Part shown: piece after piece, positions 25,316-35,083 of the stretch
Numbering within the stretch: position 1 is the stretch's first letter
Layout of the letters: the number at the start of each line of letters is the position of its first letter
Assembly (NCBI GenBank): GCA_964619065.1
Contig: CAZUCC010000012.1
Location: 21,525 to 85,524, forward strand
Direction of reading: 5' to 3'
Origin: JANXUC01 sp964619065
GTDB taxonomy: Bacteria > Acidobacteriota > Terriglobia > Terriglobales > Acidobacteriaceae
Length of the DNA: 64,000 nt
Program-made: the position numbers and the translations under genes
The notes under the pieces: model-generated
Told to the model about the DNA's origin: nothing
Seen by the model: the letters and a program-made list of their open reading frames with translations, nothing else
Database searches by the model: none

Positions 25316-26635
25316 ATGACCATTGAGCTCAACGAAACTCACGACCCAAGCCAGAGAAGCTGGGTCGAATCAGCCAACCTGCCGGAAACCGATTTCCCCA
25401 TCCAGAACCTTCCCTTCGGCGTTTTTCGCCGGCGCGCGTCGAGTGAGCCGCCTCGCATCGGAGTTGCGATCGGTGACCAGATTCTCGATCTTGCGGCGTG
25501 TTCCCGCCAAGGTCTGCTGCAGGCGGCGGGTAATGCCGCTGGGAGTGCCTGCGGTGAGCCTGCACTCAATGGGCTAATGGCGCTAGGCCCGAAGTCTGCA
25601 TCCGCTCTACGCAGAGCGTTGCATGCCATGCTGGCGGAGGGCAGCACGCAGCAACCGGTTGCCGCCAAGAACTTGATTCCCATCGCCGGCGCCGAGCTAT
25701 TCGTCCCCGCACATATTGGGGGCTACACCGACTTCTACGCCTCGATCCACCACGCCACCAACGTGGGCAGCTTGTTCCGTCCAGAAAATCCATTGTTGCC
25801 GAACTATAAATATGTACCCATTGCCTACCACGGGCGCGCTTCCTCCATCATTGTGAGTGGAACTCCCGTGATTCGCCCTTGTGGACAGCAGCGTTCCGGT
25901 GAGAACGATCCAGTGTTTGCTTCAAGCAGCCGCCTTGACTACGAACTCGAGGCAGGTTTTTTTATCGGCCAGGGCAACACCCTTGGTACATCGATTCCCG
26001 TCGGTGCGGCCAACCAGCATATTTTCGGTTTTTGCCTGGTCAACGATTGGTCGGCTCGGGATATTCAGGCCTGGGAGTACCAGCCTCTCGGCCCTTTTCT
26101 CGGCAAGAATTTTGCAACCACGGTTTCGCCTTGGATCGTTACTTTAGACGCTCTAGCCCCGTTTCGGGCGCCTGCATGCGCTCGCCCGGAGAGCAATCCG
26201 AAGCCGTTGGCGTATCTCGATTCAGGGGACAACCAGCGACACGGCAGTTTGAATATTGTTCTGGAAGCCCTGATCGCAACCCGGACAATGCGCGAGCGAG
26301 AAATCGCCCGGCACCGCCTCAGCCGGGTGAATTTCAATACTATGTATTGGACGCCCGCGCAGATGGTCGCCCATCATTCCTCGAACGGCTGCAATCTTGA
26401 ACCCGGCGACTTGCTCGCCAGCGGTACAGTTTCAGGGGCAACGCCGGATTCCCTCGGCTGCCTCCTCGAAATTAGCAAAGGCGGACGCGAATCAGTGCCG
26501 CTTCCGGGCGGAGAAACGCGCACGTTTTTGGAAGATGGCGACGAAATCATACTTCGTGGCGAGTGTTCGGCTCCGGGTTACCGCCGCATCGGGTTTGGAG
26601 AATGCCGGGGCATGATTTTGCCAGCGCGGACCTAG
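25316..26635 (+). CDS. fahA: fumarylacetoacetase
   Basis: Last enzyme of tyrosine breakdown, hydrolysing fumarylacetoacetate to fumarate and acetoacetate; 439 aa. The N-terminal SH3-like domain (FGVFRR, then GVAIGDQILDLA) is followed by the catalytic domain with the general-base His in YTDFYASIHHATNVG, the metal and substrate residues in YELEAGFFIGQGN, LVNDWSARDIQAWEYQPLGP and ASGTVSG. The ATG at 25316 lies 14 bp after the previous stop, with no clear ribosome-binding site, so coupling to the upstream gene is likely. An in-frame start further upstream would overlap that gene by over 50 bp. Confidence 0.96.
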   Translation: MTIELNETHDPSQRSWVESANLPETDFPIQNLPFGVFRRRASSEPPRIGVAIGDQILDLAACSRQGLLQAAGNAAGSACGEPALNGLMALGPKSASALRRALHAMLAEGSTQQPVAAKNLIPIAGAELFVPAHIGGYTDFYASIHHATNVGSLFRPENPLLPNYKYVPIAYHGRASSIIVSGTPVIRPCGQQRSGENDPVFASSSRLDYELEAGFFIGQGNTLGTSIPVGAANQHIFGFCLVNDWSARDIQAWEYQPLGPFLGKNFATTVSPWIVTLDALAPFRAPACARPESNPKPLAYLDSGDNQRHGSLNIVLEALIATRTMREREIARHRLSRVNFNTMYWTPAQMVAHHSSNGCNLEPGDLLASGTVSGATPDSLGCLLEISKGGRESVPLPGGETRTFLEDGDEIILRGECSAPGYRRIGFGECRGMILPART

Positions 26636-26832
26636 TGAGGCTCCGATCGAATCTTACAAAATTTGAGCTGTTCTAAGCTTTTTTGATCTAGACTTACGGG
26701 TCTAGGTTTATTGGGGGCGTGCTGAGGAATCCTGCCTTCTCCTCTCACTCCATATTTGAAAGCGTGGCTTGCCCGGCCAATCGCATCATATCGCCGGGGG
26801 CGCGTGGAAATTATCTTGAAGGAGACTGTTCT

Positions 26833-28257
26833 ATGAGAACTGTGCGTGGTGCTGCTGTTTCTATTTCGCTGCTTTTGCTTTTGGCAGTTTCCTCCGTTGC
26901 CCAGGATCGCTGGCAAATTGTCCGCGCAGAATACGGGGCCGGCCATCGCTGGACAGACGTAACTGCCCGCGTGCAATCGCTCGTCCGTGGCGATGTGCTC
27001 GACTTTCGCGTCAACAACGATACTCTGGGTCTCGACCCTGTGCCCAATCATCGCAAGTCCCTGCGCCTGCAAGTCCGCGATCTTCGCGGACAGATTCGCC
27101 AACTTAATTTCGGAGAGAATGATTCGGTTCACCTGACCGTTGCCAATAGCTACGGTGGTCCCAGCTACGGCGGTTACGGGAGAGGTCTGCAAATTCGCAG
27201 CGCGCAGTACGGCGCCGACTCCCGCATGACTGACGTTACCTCCCGTATTGCCAGCATGGTGCGAGGCGACAGCCTTAGCCTACGGGTCGCCTACGACACG
27301 ATCGGAGTTGATCCCGCTGAGGGGCGCACGAAGCACCTCGAAGTTTCCTATACGTATAACGGCACTCCGGGGCAAGTCAGCGTCCGAGATGGCGAAACGC
27401 TCAATTTACCGGGAAACGGGAATTGGACAGGAGGCCCGACCGGCGGATACGGATCTCTTACAATTCTAAGAGCAGAATACGGCGCAGGGAGGGGCGTGTG
27501 GGACGTCACCGCTCGCCTCAATTCACAAGTACAGGGCAACAGCCTCCAGTTGCGTGTGACCAACGGCAGCATGGGCGGCGATCCCGCGCGGGATATTCCT
27601 AAACGGCTCGATGTCTGGTACCTCTATAACAATCGCGCAGCTCACGTGGTCGTTAGTGAAAACGACACGCTCATTTTACCGGGCACAGGGGACGCCAATT
27701 ATTATCAAGGGCGTCTCCAGATCACACGCGCGCAATACGGCGCCGACTATCGCTTCGTGGATGTCACCAGCCGCCTGAACTCCCAGTTGCAGAGCGACAG
27801 CCTAAATCTGCGGATCACCAATGATGCCATGGGCGGCGACCCCGCTCCCGGTGAACGCAAGATTTTGACTGTGTTCTATATTTACAACGGACGCCAGGCT
27901 CGCGCCTTTGCCAATGAGAACGACCTACTCGTGCTGCCCATGGGCAACAGCCAGGGTGGCCGCGGCGACCGGGATGACGATGATGACGACTACTATCGCC
28001 GCTACTGGCCCGGCCGGTCGGCCAGCGAACTGCGCGTCTTGCAAGCCAGTTGGGGCGCAGGAAACCAAGTGCGGGACTTGACGAGCCAGCTCAATGGGAT
28101 GGTGCGGGGTAACCGGCTCGAGGTTGCCGTCAACGACGGAACGATGGGCGGCGATCCCGCTCCGAGCGCACAAAAGCATTTGCGTGTGATCTACATGTGG
28201 CGCGGGCTGCGCTACGAAACCAATGTGCCGGAAGGCGGATCGCTCACTCTGCCGTAA
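26833..28257 (+). CDS. secreted protein with five DUF3395-like repeats
   Basis: Exported protein of 474 aa with a signal peptide (about residues 1-22, SVAQ at the cleavage site) after an AAGGAGA site. The mature chain consists of five homologous repeats of about 75 residues separated by short Gly/Tyr-rich or acidic linkers. Each has the pattern I-x-x-A-x-YGA, DVT-x-R, a G-N/D-x-L strand, GxDP, K-x-L-x-V-x-Y and a final E-N/G-D-x-L-x-LP. This resembles DUF3395, the C-terminal domain of eukaryotic DNAJC11. A run of Asp precedes repeat five. Its function is unknown; a cell-surface adhesive or binding role is plausible. Confidence 0.75.
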   Translation: MRTVRGAAVSISLLLLLAVSSVAQDRWQIVRAEYGAGHRWTDVTARVQSLVRGDVLDFRVNNDTLGLDPVPNHRKSLRLQVRDLRGQIRQLNFGENDSVHLTVANSYGGPSYGGYGRGLQIRSAQYGADSRMTDVTSRIASMVRGDSLSLRVAYDTIGVDPAEGRTKHLEVSYTYNGTPGQVSVRDGETLNLPGNGNWTGGPTGGYGSLTILRAEYGAGRGVWDVTARLNSQVQGNSLQLRVTNGSMGGDPARDIPKRLDVWYLYNNRAAHVVVSENDTLILPGTGDANYYQGRLQITRAQYGADYRFVDVTSRLNSQLQSDSLNLRITNDAMGGDPAPGERKILTVFYIYNGRQARAFANENDLLVLPMGNSQGGRGDRDDDDDDYYRRYWPGRSASELRVLQASWGAGNQVRDLTSQLNGMVRGNRLEVAVNDGTMGGDPAPSAQKHLRVIYMWRGLRYETNVPEGGSLTLP

Positions 28258-28452
28258 CGATGGATGACCAAAACTGCGCAACGCCTTGAACAGATCGTGC
28301 GCGTAGTTTTCAACTGGCTGATCGTCCAGAGACTTTACGGTAACGGCTGCAATCGGTGCGCCCTCGAGTGACCAATATTTACGGGTCTTCCTCGTATTTT
28401 GGTCAGGGTCCGCGATCTGCTTAAATAGGAACGGTCTCCGAGGCGCCTCGCA

Positions 28453-29190
28453 TTGTTCGATATTCATTCCCACATTCTTCCCGAAGTCGACGACGGGGCA
28501 AAATCCTGGGAGATTTCTCTTGAGATGTGCCGCATGGCGCAGGCTGACGGCATTCAACACATGGTGGCGACGCCGCACGCGAACGAACGTTACCCTTACG
28601 ATCGCGAGGCACACGAGCAACGGCTGGCCGAGTTGCGCACGCGCTTTGGCGATGGCATGGAATTCAGCCTTGGCTGCGACTTCCACATGTCTTACGAGAA
28701 CTTGCAAGACCTGCGGGTGAATCCGCGGCGCTATTCCATCGCGGGAGATCGTTATCTTCTCGTGGAACTGAGCAACTACAGCATCCCGCCACAGATTGAG
28801 GAAGCCATGATGCGGCTGGGCGATCTCGGCCTCACGCCCGTGCTGACGCATCCTGAACGCAATCCCATCCTGCAGCAAAATCTCGCGCGCGTGCTGGGTT
28901 GGGCGGAACTGGGGTGTGTGGTGCAGATCACGGCTTCAGCATTGACTGGAACGTGGGGGGAGCGGCCGCAGCAGGCTGCTCGTTTGCTCCTCCGGCATCA
29001 GGCAGTGCATGTACTCTCGACCGATGCGCACGACACCGAACGCCGCCCTCCGGTGCTTTCCGCCGCACGGGACATCGCTTCCGAGCTCTGCGGAGAAGAG
29101 GTGTCACAGGCTCTGGTGCTACACAATCCCGAGGCCGTTGTGCGAGGGAAGATGCTTCCCTATTTTCCCAGGCCTCTGATGAAGGCGTAA
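28453..29190 (+). CDS. PHP-family tyrosine-protein phosphatase, CpsB/YwqE type
   Basis: Metal-dependent phosphotyrosine phosphatase of 245 aa of the polymerase-and-histidinol-phosphatase superfamily. The metal-binding motifs are DIHSHILPEVDDGA at the N-terminus, ATPHANERY near residue 40, LTHPERN near 136 and STDAHD near 195. In capsule loci these enzymes dephosphorylate the BY-kinase that regulates polysaccharide export. The start is a TTG, giving the MFDIHSHILP beginning usual for the family. No kinase or wzz-type gene is next to it. The 195 bp upstream holds no gene. Confidence 0.88.
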   Translation: MFDIHSHILPEVDDGAKSWEISLEMCRMAQADGIQHMVATPHANERYPYDREAHEQRLAELRTRFGDGMEFSLGCDFHMSYENLQDLRVNPRRYSIAGDRYLLVELSNYSIPPQIEEAMMRLGDLGLTPVLTHPERNPILQQNLARVLGWAELGCVVQITASALTGTWGERPQQAARLLLRHQAVHVLSTDAHDTERRPPVLSAARDIASELCGEEVSQALVLHNPEAVVRGKMLPYFPRPLMKA

Positions 29191-29219
29191 AATACACATC
29201 TCCAAGCCGATCTAAAAAT

Positions 29220-30758
29220 TTAGTCCGCGCGGTCGATCTGCGCTTTCTGCAGGCGGTCGGAGTAGTCGATGTAGACCGCTTTCCACTCCGTGTAAAAGTC
29301 GATGGCGCCGAGGCCGCCTTCGCGGTGTCCGTTGCCTGTGGCTTTGACGCCGCCGAAGGGGAGGTGGACTTCCGCGCCGATGGTGGGCGCATTGACATAG
29401 GTGATGCCCGCATCCAGATCGCGGATGGCCGAGAACGCCCGGTTCACATCGCGCGTATAGAGCGAGGACGAGAGGCCATAAGCAATGTCATTGGCGATTT
29501 CGACGGCATGCTCGAAGTTGTCGCAAGGAATCATGCTGACGACGGGGCCAAAGATTTCTTCCTGAGCAATGCGCATCTTCGGATGTACGTCACCAAAGAC
29601 CGTCGGCTGCACGAAGTAGCCGTGCTTGAGGTCGCCGCTTTCGATACGGTTGCCGCCGCAGAGGAGCTTCGCGCCTTCGGACTTGCCAATTTCGATGTAG
29701 CTGAGATCGCGCTTCAACTGGTCCTCGTTGATGGCCGGACCCATCTCTATGCTCTCGTCGAGGCCATTGCCTACCTTGATCTTCTGAGCACGCTCGACAA
29801 AGCGCCGTACGAATTCCTCGTAAATCCCTTTTTGTAGAATGATGCGGCTGGTAGCGGTGCAGCGCTGTCCGGTGGTGCCGAACGCACCCCACAAGCCGCC
29901 CTCGATGGCGAGATCGAGATTGGCATCGTCGAGCACGATCATCGGATTCTTGCCGCCCAGTTCGAGCGAGCAGTGCTTGAAGCTACTCGCGGCGGTCTGG
30001 CCGATGAGACGGCCAACTTCGCTCGATCCGGTAAAGGAAATCGCGCGAATATCTTTATGTTCCACAATCGGCATCCCAGCTTCGGGGCCGTGTCCGGTGA
30101 CGATGTTGATCACGCCCTTGGGCACGCCAGCATCGGCGAGCGTGCGCACGAAGTTCAGCGTGGACAGAGGTGTATCTTCCGCCGGTTTGATGACGCACGT
30201 ATTGCCGCAAACCAGGGCAGGGAAGATCTTCCAGGAAGGAATGGCCATGGGGAAGTTCCACGGCGCAATCATCCCGCACACTCCGACCGGCTGCCGCACG
30301 GCCATGGCAAACTTGTTCGGTAGCTCGGAAGGAACCGTTGGTCCAAACAGGCGGCGTCCCTCGCCCGCCATGAAGTAGCCCGTGTCGATCGCCTCCTGCG
30401 TATCTCCGCGCGTTTCCTTAATCACCTTGCCCATCTCGCGGGTCATGTCGCGCGAGTACTCCTCTTTACGTTCGAGGAGCATCTCCGAGGCGCGGAAGAT
30501 AATCTCCGCCCGGCGCGGAGCGGGCACCAGGCGCCACTTGGCATAGGCGCGCTTGGCGGCGTCGACGGCGGCATCCACATCAGCCTTGCCGGAGCGCTGG
30601 AACATGCCGACCACGTCGCGCGTGTCGGCCGGGTTGCGGTTCTCGTGAGTGTCGCCGGAAGCGGAATCGATCCACTCGCCGTCGATAAAATTCTTGTAAA
30701 CCTTGGCGCGAGTCTGGCCAGTCAAAATGGCGGGCGCGGAAACGGTATCAGTAGCCAT
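29220..30758 (-). CDS. NAD(P)-dependent aldehyde dehydrogenase
   Basis: Cytoplasmic enzyme of 512 aa oxidising an aldehyde to the acid. Catalytic Cys lies in TTGQRCTATSRI and the base Glu in LELGGKNP; the cofactor motif is FTGSSEVGR, and the N-terminal APWNFPMAIPSWK is the family signature. The C-terminal NAPTIGAEVHLPFGGVK resembles ALDH7-type and ketoglutarate-semialdehyde dehydrogenases, so a semialdehyde substrate is possible. The start at 30758 has AGGAGAG at good spacing. It is monocistronic and divergent from the PepSY gene. Confidence 0.92.
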   Translation of the reverse strand: MATDTVSAPAILTGQTRAKVYKNFIDGEWIDSASGDTHENRNPADTRDVVGMFQRSGKADVDAAVDAAKRAYAKWRLVPAPRRAEIIFRASEMLLERKEEYSRDMTREMGKVIKETRGDTQEAIDTGYFMAGEGRRLFGPTVPSELPNKFAMAVRQPVGVCGMIAPWNFPMAIPSWKIFPALVCGNTCVIKPAEDTPLSTLNFVRTLADAGVPKGVINIVTGHGPEAGMPIVEHKDIRAISFTGSSEVGRLIGQTAASSFKHCSLELGGKNPMIVLDDANLDLAIEGGLWGAFGTTGQRCTATSRIILQKGIYEEFVRRFVERAQKIKVGNGLDESIEMGPAINEDQLKRDLSYIEIGKSEGAKLLCGGNRIESGDLKHGYFVQPTVFGDVHPKMRIAQEEIFGPVVSMIPCDNFEHAVEIANDIAYGLSSSLYTRDVNRAFSAIRDLDAGITYVNAPTIGAEVHLPFGGVKATGNGHREGGLGAIDFYTEWKAVYIDYSDRLQKAQIDRAD

Positions 30759-30938
30759 AAAAGGGACTCTCCTGAGGATGCGTGAACCAACGATGCGGGA
30801 ACTCCTTATCCTACAACCGGGGGAGGGGGTGGGCAAGCGGCCGAGGCTCAGGAGTTGTCGGATTTCAAGATTCCTTACCTTAATTCAGACAAACTTCAGC
30901 CTCCCTTGGTAAGGTCGAAGTCGGAGGTAGCGAACTTT

Positions 30939-31349
30939 ATGAAGCTCAGATGGAATATCGCACCATTCGTTGCCGTGCTGGCACTGACTCTGCTCGCCAC
31001 GAGCGGGTTGTCCCAGACCAAGGCCAAGAAACTCAGCTTGATCGAGGCTCGTAAAACCGCGCTCGCTGCCGAAAACGGCAAGATCAAAAGTGAGGAACTG
31101 GAGAAGGAAAAGGGAAAGCAAATCTATTCCTTCGACATTGAAATGCCAAACGGTTTACATGAAGTCAACATTGACGCGATGACGGGCAAGCTCGTGGAAG
31201 ATAGTATCGAGAACCCCCAAGACGAAGCTAGGGAAGCCTCCGAGGATGCCGCGAAAAAGGCCAAGAAGGGCGCCAAGAAGCCAGCGGAAAAGAAGGTTCC
31301 GGCCACCGCGAATCGCAGCGACCGTTCCATAGCAGCCCTAATTTTATGA
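30939..31349 (+). CDS. secreted PepSY-domain protein
   Basis: Exported protein of 136 aa. A signal peptide (about residues 1-25) is followed by one PepSY domain (about 30-90: LSLIEARKTALAAENGKIKS, IYSFDIEMPNGLHEVNIDAM, TGKLVE). PepSY domains are thought to inhibit or bind proteases or to associate with redox proteins. The tail is Lys/Ala-rich and disordered. GGAGGT lies 11 bases before the ATG. Confidence 0.8.
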   Translation: MKLRWNIAPFVAVLALTLLATSGLSQTKAKKLSLIEARKTALAAENGKIKSEELEKEKGKQIYSFDIEMPNGLHEVNIDAMTGKLVEDSIENPQDEAREASEDAAKKAKKGAKKPAEKKVPATANRSDRSIAALIL

Positions 31350-31397
31350 GCCATCCGGAACCTGTTTTAAGATAGTCGCGAGGTGCGTGACGAGAAC

Positions 31398-32819
31398 ATG
31401 AACCCGTTTCCGATTTCCCGCATTCTACGCATTGTGGTGTGCTCATTGTTGCTTGGGGCTGCTGATCAAGCGCAGGATTCGAGCGCGCAGGCTCCGGCCG
31501 GCAATCCGCCAGTGGCAGTCCAACCCGCGCCTGTCCAGATGGACGCGCAGACGAACGCGCCATCACCGCAGCCGCCCCCACCGGGCACTGCTCCCGCGAC
31601 CATTACATTGCAGGATGCGTTGAAGCTGGCTCGGAAGAATAATCCAACATTTCAGGCTGCGATGACGGACTACGCCGTCGCGCGCGAAGACAAAGTTCAG
31701 AGCCGCGCCGGTTTGCTGCCGAATGTGAATTTCAACACACAAGCGATTTACACGCAGCCGACAGCAGGAAGCACTCCGACTTCACCCCGGTTCATTGCGG
31801 GCAACGGTGTGCATGAATACGTCAGCCAGGCGAATGTGCACCAGGCATTGTCCCTCGAGGGGTTTGGGGGCTTCCGCCGTGCCCAGGCCGCCGAGGCTGT
31901 GGCTAGGGCCCGCTCCGAGATTGCCGCTCGCGGATTGGTGCTCACCGTGGTGCAGTCCTACTACGGGTTCGTGATTGCCCAGCGGAAATATGCTACGGCG
32001 CAAACGCTTGCGGCAGAGGGCGAGCGCTTCTTAAACATCAGTCAGAAACTGGAAAAAGGTGGCGAAGTGGCACATGCGGATGTCATCAAGGCGCAACTCC
32101 AGTTCAACCAGCAGACTCGCGACCTGCTGGAAACGCAACTGGCTATGGATCGTAGCCGTCTGGATTTGTCCGTGCTAATTTTTTCGGACTTCAACCAAAA
32201 CTTTACCGCCGTGGATGACCTGCAAACCCCCGAGCCGCTGGCGGAATTCGACGAAGTACGGGTCGCTGCGGGACGGAAAAACCCCGAGCTGCGCGCGGCG
32301 CTGGCTGCCGTGGATGTGGCTAAGGGCGACGTGACTTCTGCCTGGGGCGGAATGTTACCTAGCGTAGCCCTCGATTATTTTTACGGTATCGATGCCACTC
32401 ACTACGCCACCAAAACGGACGGAGCGCACAACCTGGGCTACGCTACGAGCGCCACGCTGCAGTTCCCGGTGTGGAGCTGGGGCGCAGGGTACAGCAAGCT
32501 GAAGCAGGCGAACTTGCGGCGCACGCAGGCGCAGCGGGAACTAAGCTTCACGCAGCGTCAGCTGTTGGCGAATCTGCGTTCGTTCTACGGCGAAGCGCAG
32601 ATATCCCGCGCGGAACTGGAGTCGCTGCGGAAGTCCGCTGAACTGGCGGCAGAAAGTTTGCGGTTGACCACACTGCGCTATCAAGCGGGCGAGGCCACGG
32701 TGCTGGAAGTGGTGGACGCACAGAATACTTTAGCGCTATCTCGCAACGCGTATGATGATGGGCAAGCGCGCTATCGCACGGCGCTGGCGAATCTACAGAC
32801 TCTGACGGGAACCCCGTAA
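31398..32819 (+). CDS. TolC-family outer-membrane efflux protein
   Basis: Outer-membrane channel of about 473 aa. A signal peptide and a Pro/Gln-rich stretch (about residues 20-70) precede two OEP repeats. Each repeat has long helices, e.g. ITLQDALKLARKNNPTFQAA at the start of the first and VAAGRKNPELRAALAAVDVA at the start of the second. The start at 31398 is chosen over a GTG five codons upstream. Followed after 3 bp by its adaptor gene. It would connect an inner-membrane pump to the exterior. Confidence 0.9.
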   Translation: MNPFPISRILRIVVCSLLLGAADQAQDSSAQAPAGNPPVAVQPAPVQMDAQTNAPSPQPPPPGTAPATITLQDALKLARKNNPTFQAAMTDYAVAREDKVQSRAGLLPNVNFNTQAIYTQPTAGSTPTSPRFIAGNGVHEYVSQANVHQALSLEGFGGFRRAQAAEAVARARSEIAARGLVLTVVQSYYGFVIAQRKYATAQTLAAEGERFLNISQKLEKGGEVAHADVIKAQLQFNQQTRDLLETQLAMDRSRLDLSVLIFSDFNQNFTAVDDLQTPEPLAEFDEVRVAAGRKNPELRAALAAVDVAKGDVTSAWGGMLPSVALDYFYGIDATHYATKTDGAHNLGYATSATLQFPVWSWGAGYSKLKQANLRRTQAQRELSFTQRQLLANLRSFYGEAQISRAELESLRKSAELAAESLRLTTLRYQAGEATVLEVVDAQNTLALSRNAYDDGQARYRTALANLQTLTGTP

Positions 32820-32822
32820 CTC

Positions 32823-34163
32823 ATGGCGCATTCAACTGGGGCAGTGTTTTTCAACAATCTTGGTAAATCTCCTAACCCGGTCCTGGCCCGGCCGATTTTG
32901 CTGGCGCCATGGGTGGTGTTCTCTCTGCTTCTTGCTGGGTGTTCCCATTCGGAAAAAGATCCCGAGCCAGAAGTGAGCGTGCAGGTTGCGCCCGTGGAGC
33001 AGACCACCATCGCGCACACAGTGTCGGCAGAGGCCGTCCTGTTTCCGCTAGAGCAGGCCGCGATCACGCCGAAGATCAGTGCTCCCGTGAAGACGTTTTA
33101 CGTGAAACGCGGCAGCCAGGTACACCAGGGACAGTTGCTGGCACTGCTGGAGAACAAGGATCTGGAAGCGGCGGTGGCGGACAACCGCGGCGCCTTCGAG
33201 CAGGCGCAGGCGTCCTATCAGACGACGACCGCAGCGAGCCTGCCCGAGGAATTGCAGAAGGCCAAGGGCGACATGGAGTCGGCGCAGCAAATGCTCGACG
33301 CGGAAGAGAAGCTGTATAAGAGCCGGCAGGACTTGTTCCAGCAGGGTGCTCTGCCCCGCAAGGATTTGGATCAGGCGAACGTTTCGGTGACGCAAGCACG
33401 CAACCAGTTCGATCTGGCGAAGCGCCACTACGATGCGCTGGCTGCTTTTGGCAATCAGCAGGGCCAACGCGCTGCTGCGGGACAACTGGAATCCGCGCGT
33501 GGGAAGTACGCTGGCGCGGAAGCAGCCCTGAGCTATTCGCAGATTCGCAGCCCCATCAATGGATGGATCACCGACCGGCCGCTTTATCCTGGAGAAATGG
33601 CCGCTGCGGGTACGCCGCTCCTCACGGTGATGGACATCTCGCAGGTCATCGCCAAAGCGCACATCCCGCAAAGCGAGGCGGCTCTGCTGAGCATGGGGTC
33701 TAAGGCAATTATAGATGTTCCTGGAATGGAAAAACCAGTCGAGGGCAAGATCACAGTGGTGAGTCCAGCTCTCGATGCGAACAGTACTACGGTGGAAGTA
33801 TGGGTGCAGGCGAAAAATCCGGGGCAGCACCTTAAGCCTGGAACCACGGTGCAGCTTTCCATGTCGACGAAGCCTGTTCCGAATGCTCTGGCGATTCCGG
33901 CAGCGGCCGTGCAACCCGGCCCGGAGGGTGCGACAACCGTAATGCTGCTGGGCTCGGATGGGCTGGCACATCAGACTACGGTTCGAACCGGCGTTAAGCA
34001 GGGTGACCAGATTCAGGTGGTCGAAGGGCTGAAAGCTGGCGACCGAGTGATTCTTTCGGGCGCGTACGGTTTGCCCGATAAGACCAAGGTGAAAGTAGAG
34101 GTCCCCAAGGAAGCAACGCCTGCCAAGGAAGGCGATGTCAAGAAAGACGACGACGATAAATAG
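32823..34163 (+). CDS. efflux periplasmic adaptor lipoprotein (HlyD/MFP family)
   Basis: Membrane-fusion protein of 446 aa. An unusually long N-terminal stretch leads to a lipobox (LLLAGCS, Cys at about residue 41), so it is anchored in the membrane. After it come the lipoyl half-domain, a long coiled-coil hairpin (about residues 105-225), the second lipoyl half (YSQIRSPINGWITDRPLYPG), a beta-barrel and the membrane-proximal domain, then an acidic/Lys tail. It partners the TolC protein upstream. No RND permease or ABC transporter gene follows, which is unusual for this pair. Confidence 0.9.
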   Translation: MAHSTGAVFFNNLGKSPNPVLARPILLAPWVVFSLLLAGCSHSEKDPEPEVSVQVAPVEQTTIAHTVSAEAVLFPLEQAAITPKISAPVKTFYVKRGSQVHQGQLLALLENKDLEAAVADNRGAFEQAQASYQTTTAASLPEELQKAKGDMESAQQMLDAEEKLYKSRQDLFQQGALPRKDLDQANVSVTQARNQFDLAKRHYDALAAFGNQQGQRAAAGQLESARGKYAGAEAALSYSQIRSPINGWITDRPLYPGEMAAAGTPLLTVMDISQVIAKAHIPQSEAALLSMGSKAIIDVPGMEKPVEGKITVVSPALDANSTTVEVWVQAKNPGQHLKPGTTVQLSMSTKPVPNALAIPAAAVQPGPEGATTVMLLGSDGLAHQTTVRTGVKQGDQIQVVEGLKAGDRVILSGAYGLPDKTKVKVEVPKEATPAKEGDVKKDDDDK

Positions 34164-34216
34164 CCGTAGGGACTTAAGGTCGTGCGCCCTTTTGGCGCAG
34201 AGTGTCGAAAATAAAA

Positions 34217-34241
34217 ACAGGGGCCCATTCTGGGTCCCTGT
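34217..34241. terminator. bidirectional intrinsic terminator
   Basis: Stem ACAGGGGCCCA/TGGGTCCCTGT with one wobble position and a 3-base loop, flanked by AAAAA on the left and TTTGTT on the right. It lies between the convergent adaptor gene and the glycine-zipper gene and can end transcripts from both. Confidence 0.8.
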
Positions 34242-34262
34242 TTGTTGAGATTCTTTCTACTG

Positions 34263-34994
34263 TTACCTGAGCGTGAGGGAATCTTTCAGCTTGAAGGACA
34301 GTACACTCTCCGCCGGGAAGGCGAGATCTTTGTTTCCGGTGTATGCTGCGCCTGCCGTACCCGCGCCGCCGCCCGCCAGCGCGCCGATGGCCGCACCTTT
34401 GCCGCCACCCGCTAAGCCGCCGATAAGAGCTCCAACAGCTGCACCGCCGCCGCCGACCATCAAATTGCGCTTACCTTTGCCCTTCACCTGCTGCGCTACG
34501 GACGAGGTGGAGACATCGTACGACTTACCTTGAATCTCGACGGAAGTCAGGTGTACGGCCAGAATTCCCGCTCCCTTAAGTTTGCCTTGCGACTGGGCTT
34601 CGGTGACTTCGCCGCTTGCAGCGGCACCGGCAGGGATCACTTCCCGGCCGTCAATGCTAACAGCTCTTGCCAACGTGCCGTGGAATGCCTGGCCCGCTGA
34701 CGCCGTCTTCGCGCTGATAGTCTCGCCCAGCCGGACCGTCAATGTAGTACCCGCGGGAATCACGGTTGGTTGTGCTGCCACGGCTTCTTTAACGGCTTCA
34801 CCGGTTTTTGAGACCGCATTTTTGGTAGTATCAACAGCTTTTTGGGTGGCGTCTTTGGCAGCCTGCGTCGTGTCTTTGGCCGCGTCAGCCGCATTCTGCG
34901 CGGCGTCCTTGGCCGCATCCTGCTGCTTGGAGCAGGCACTCAACAGGAGCAGAGTGCTCAATGCAAAACTAAGAACCAAAAGTTTGAAACGCAT
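34263..34994 (-). CDS. glycine-zipper lipoprotein
   Basis: Predicted lipoprotein of 243 aa. The lipobox LLLLSAC places the acylated Cys at about residue 21. A repetitive Ala/Lys/Asp-rich helix follows (AAKDAAQNAADAAKDTTQAA and so on, to about residue 68), like LEA-type repeats, then a beta-rich domain (about 75-170) and a glycine zipper (GGGGAAVGALIGGLAGGG, about 180-215) likely to insert in or associate with membranes. AGGAGGTG gives a strong start. No function is known. Confidence 0.8.
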   Translation of the reverse strand: MRFKLLVLSFALSTLLLLSACSKQQDAAKDAAQNAADAAKDTTQAAKDATQKAVDTTKNAVSKTGEAVKEAVAAQPTVIPAGTTLTVRLGETISAKTASAGQAFHGTLARAVSIDGREVIPAGAAASGEVTEAQSQGKLKGAGILAVHLTSVEIQGKSYDVSTSSVAQQVKGKGKRNLMVGGGGAAVGALIGGLAGGGKGAAIGALAGGGAGTAGAAYTGNKDLAFPAESVLSFKLKDSLTLR

Positions 34995-35083
34995 ATACAC
35001 CTCCTGGGGGATTGCAGCCAAAGACTAAACGGCAGTTGCGGGGATGTCAATTTTGCGTAGCCCCCGGTATTGTTGAGGACAGT

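Noticed and set aside
27925..28878. leftward 317-codon frame
   Set aside because: Lies antisense to the repeat protein and the phosphatase gene, both clearly coding.
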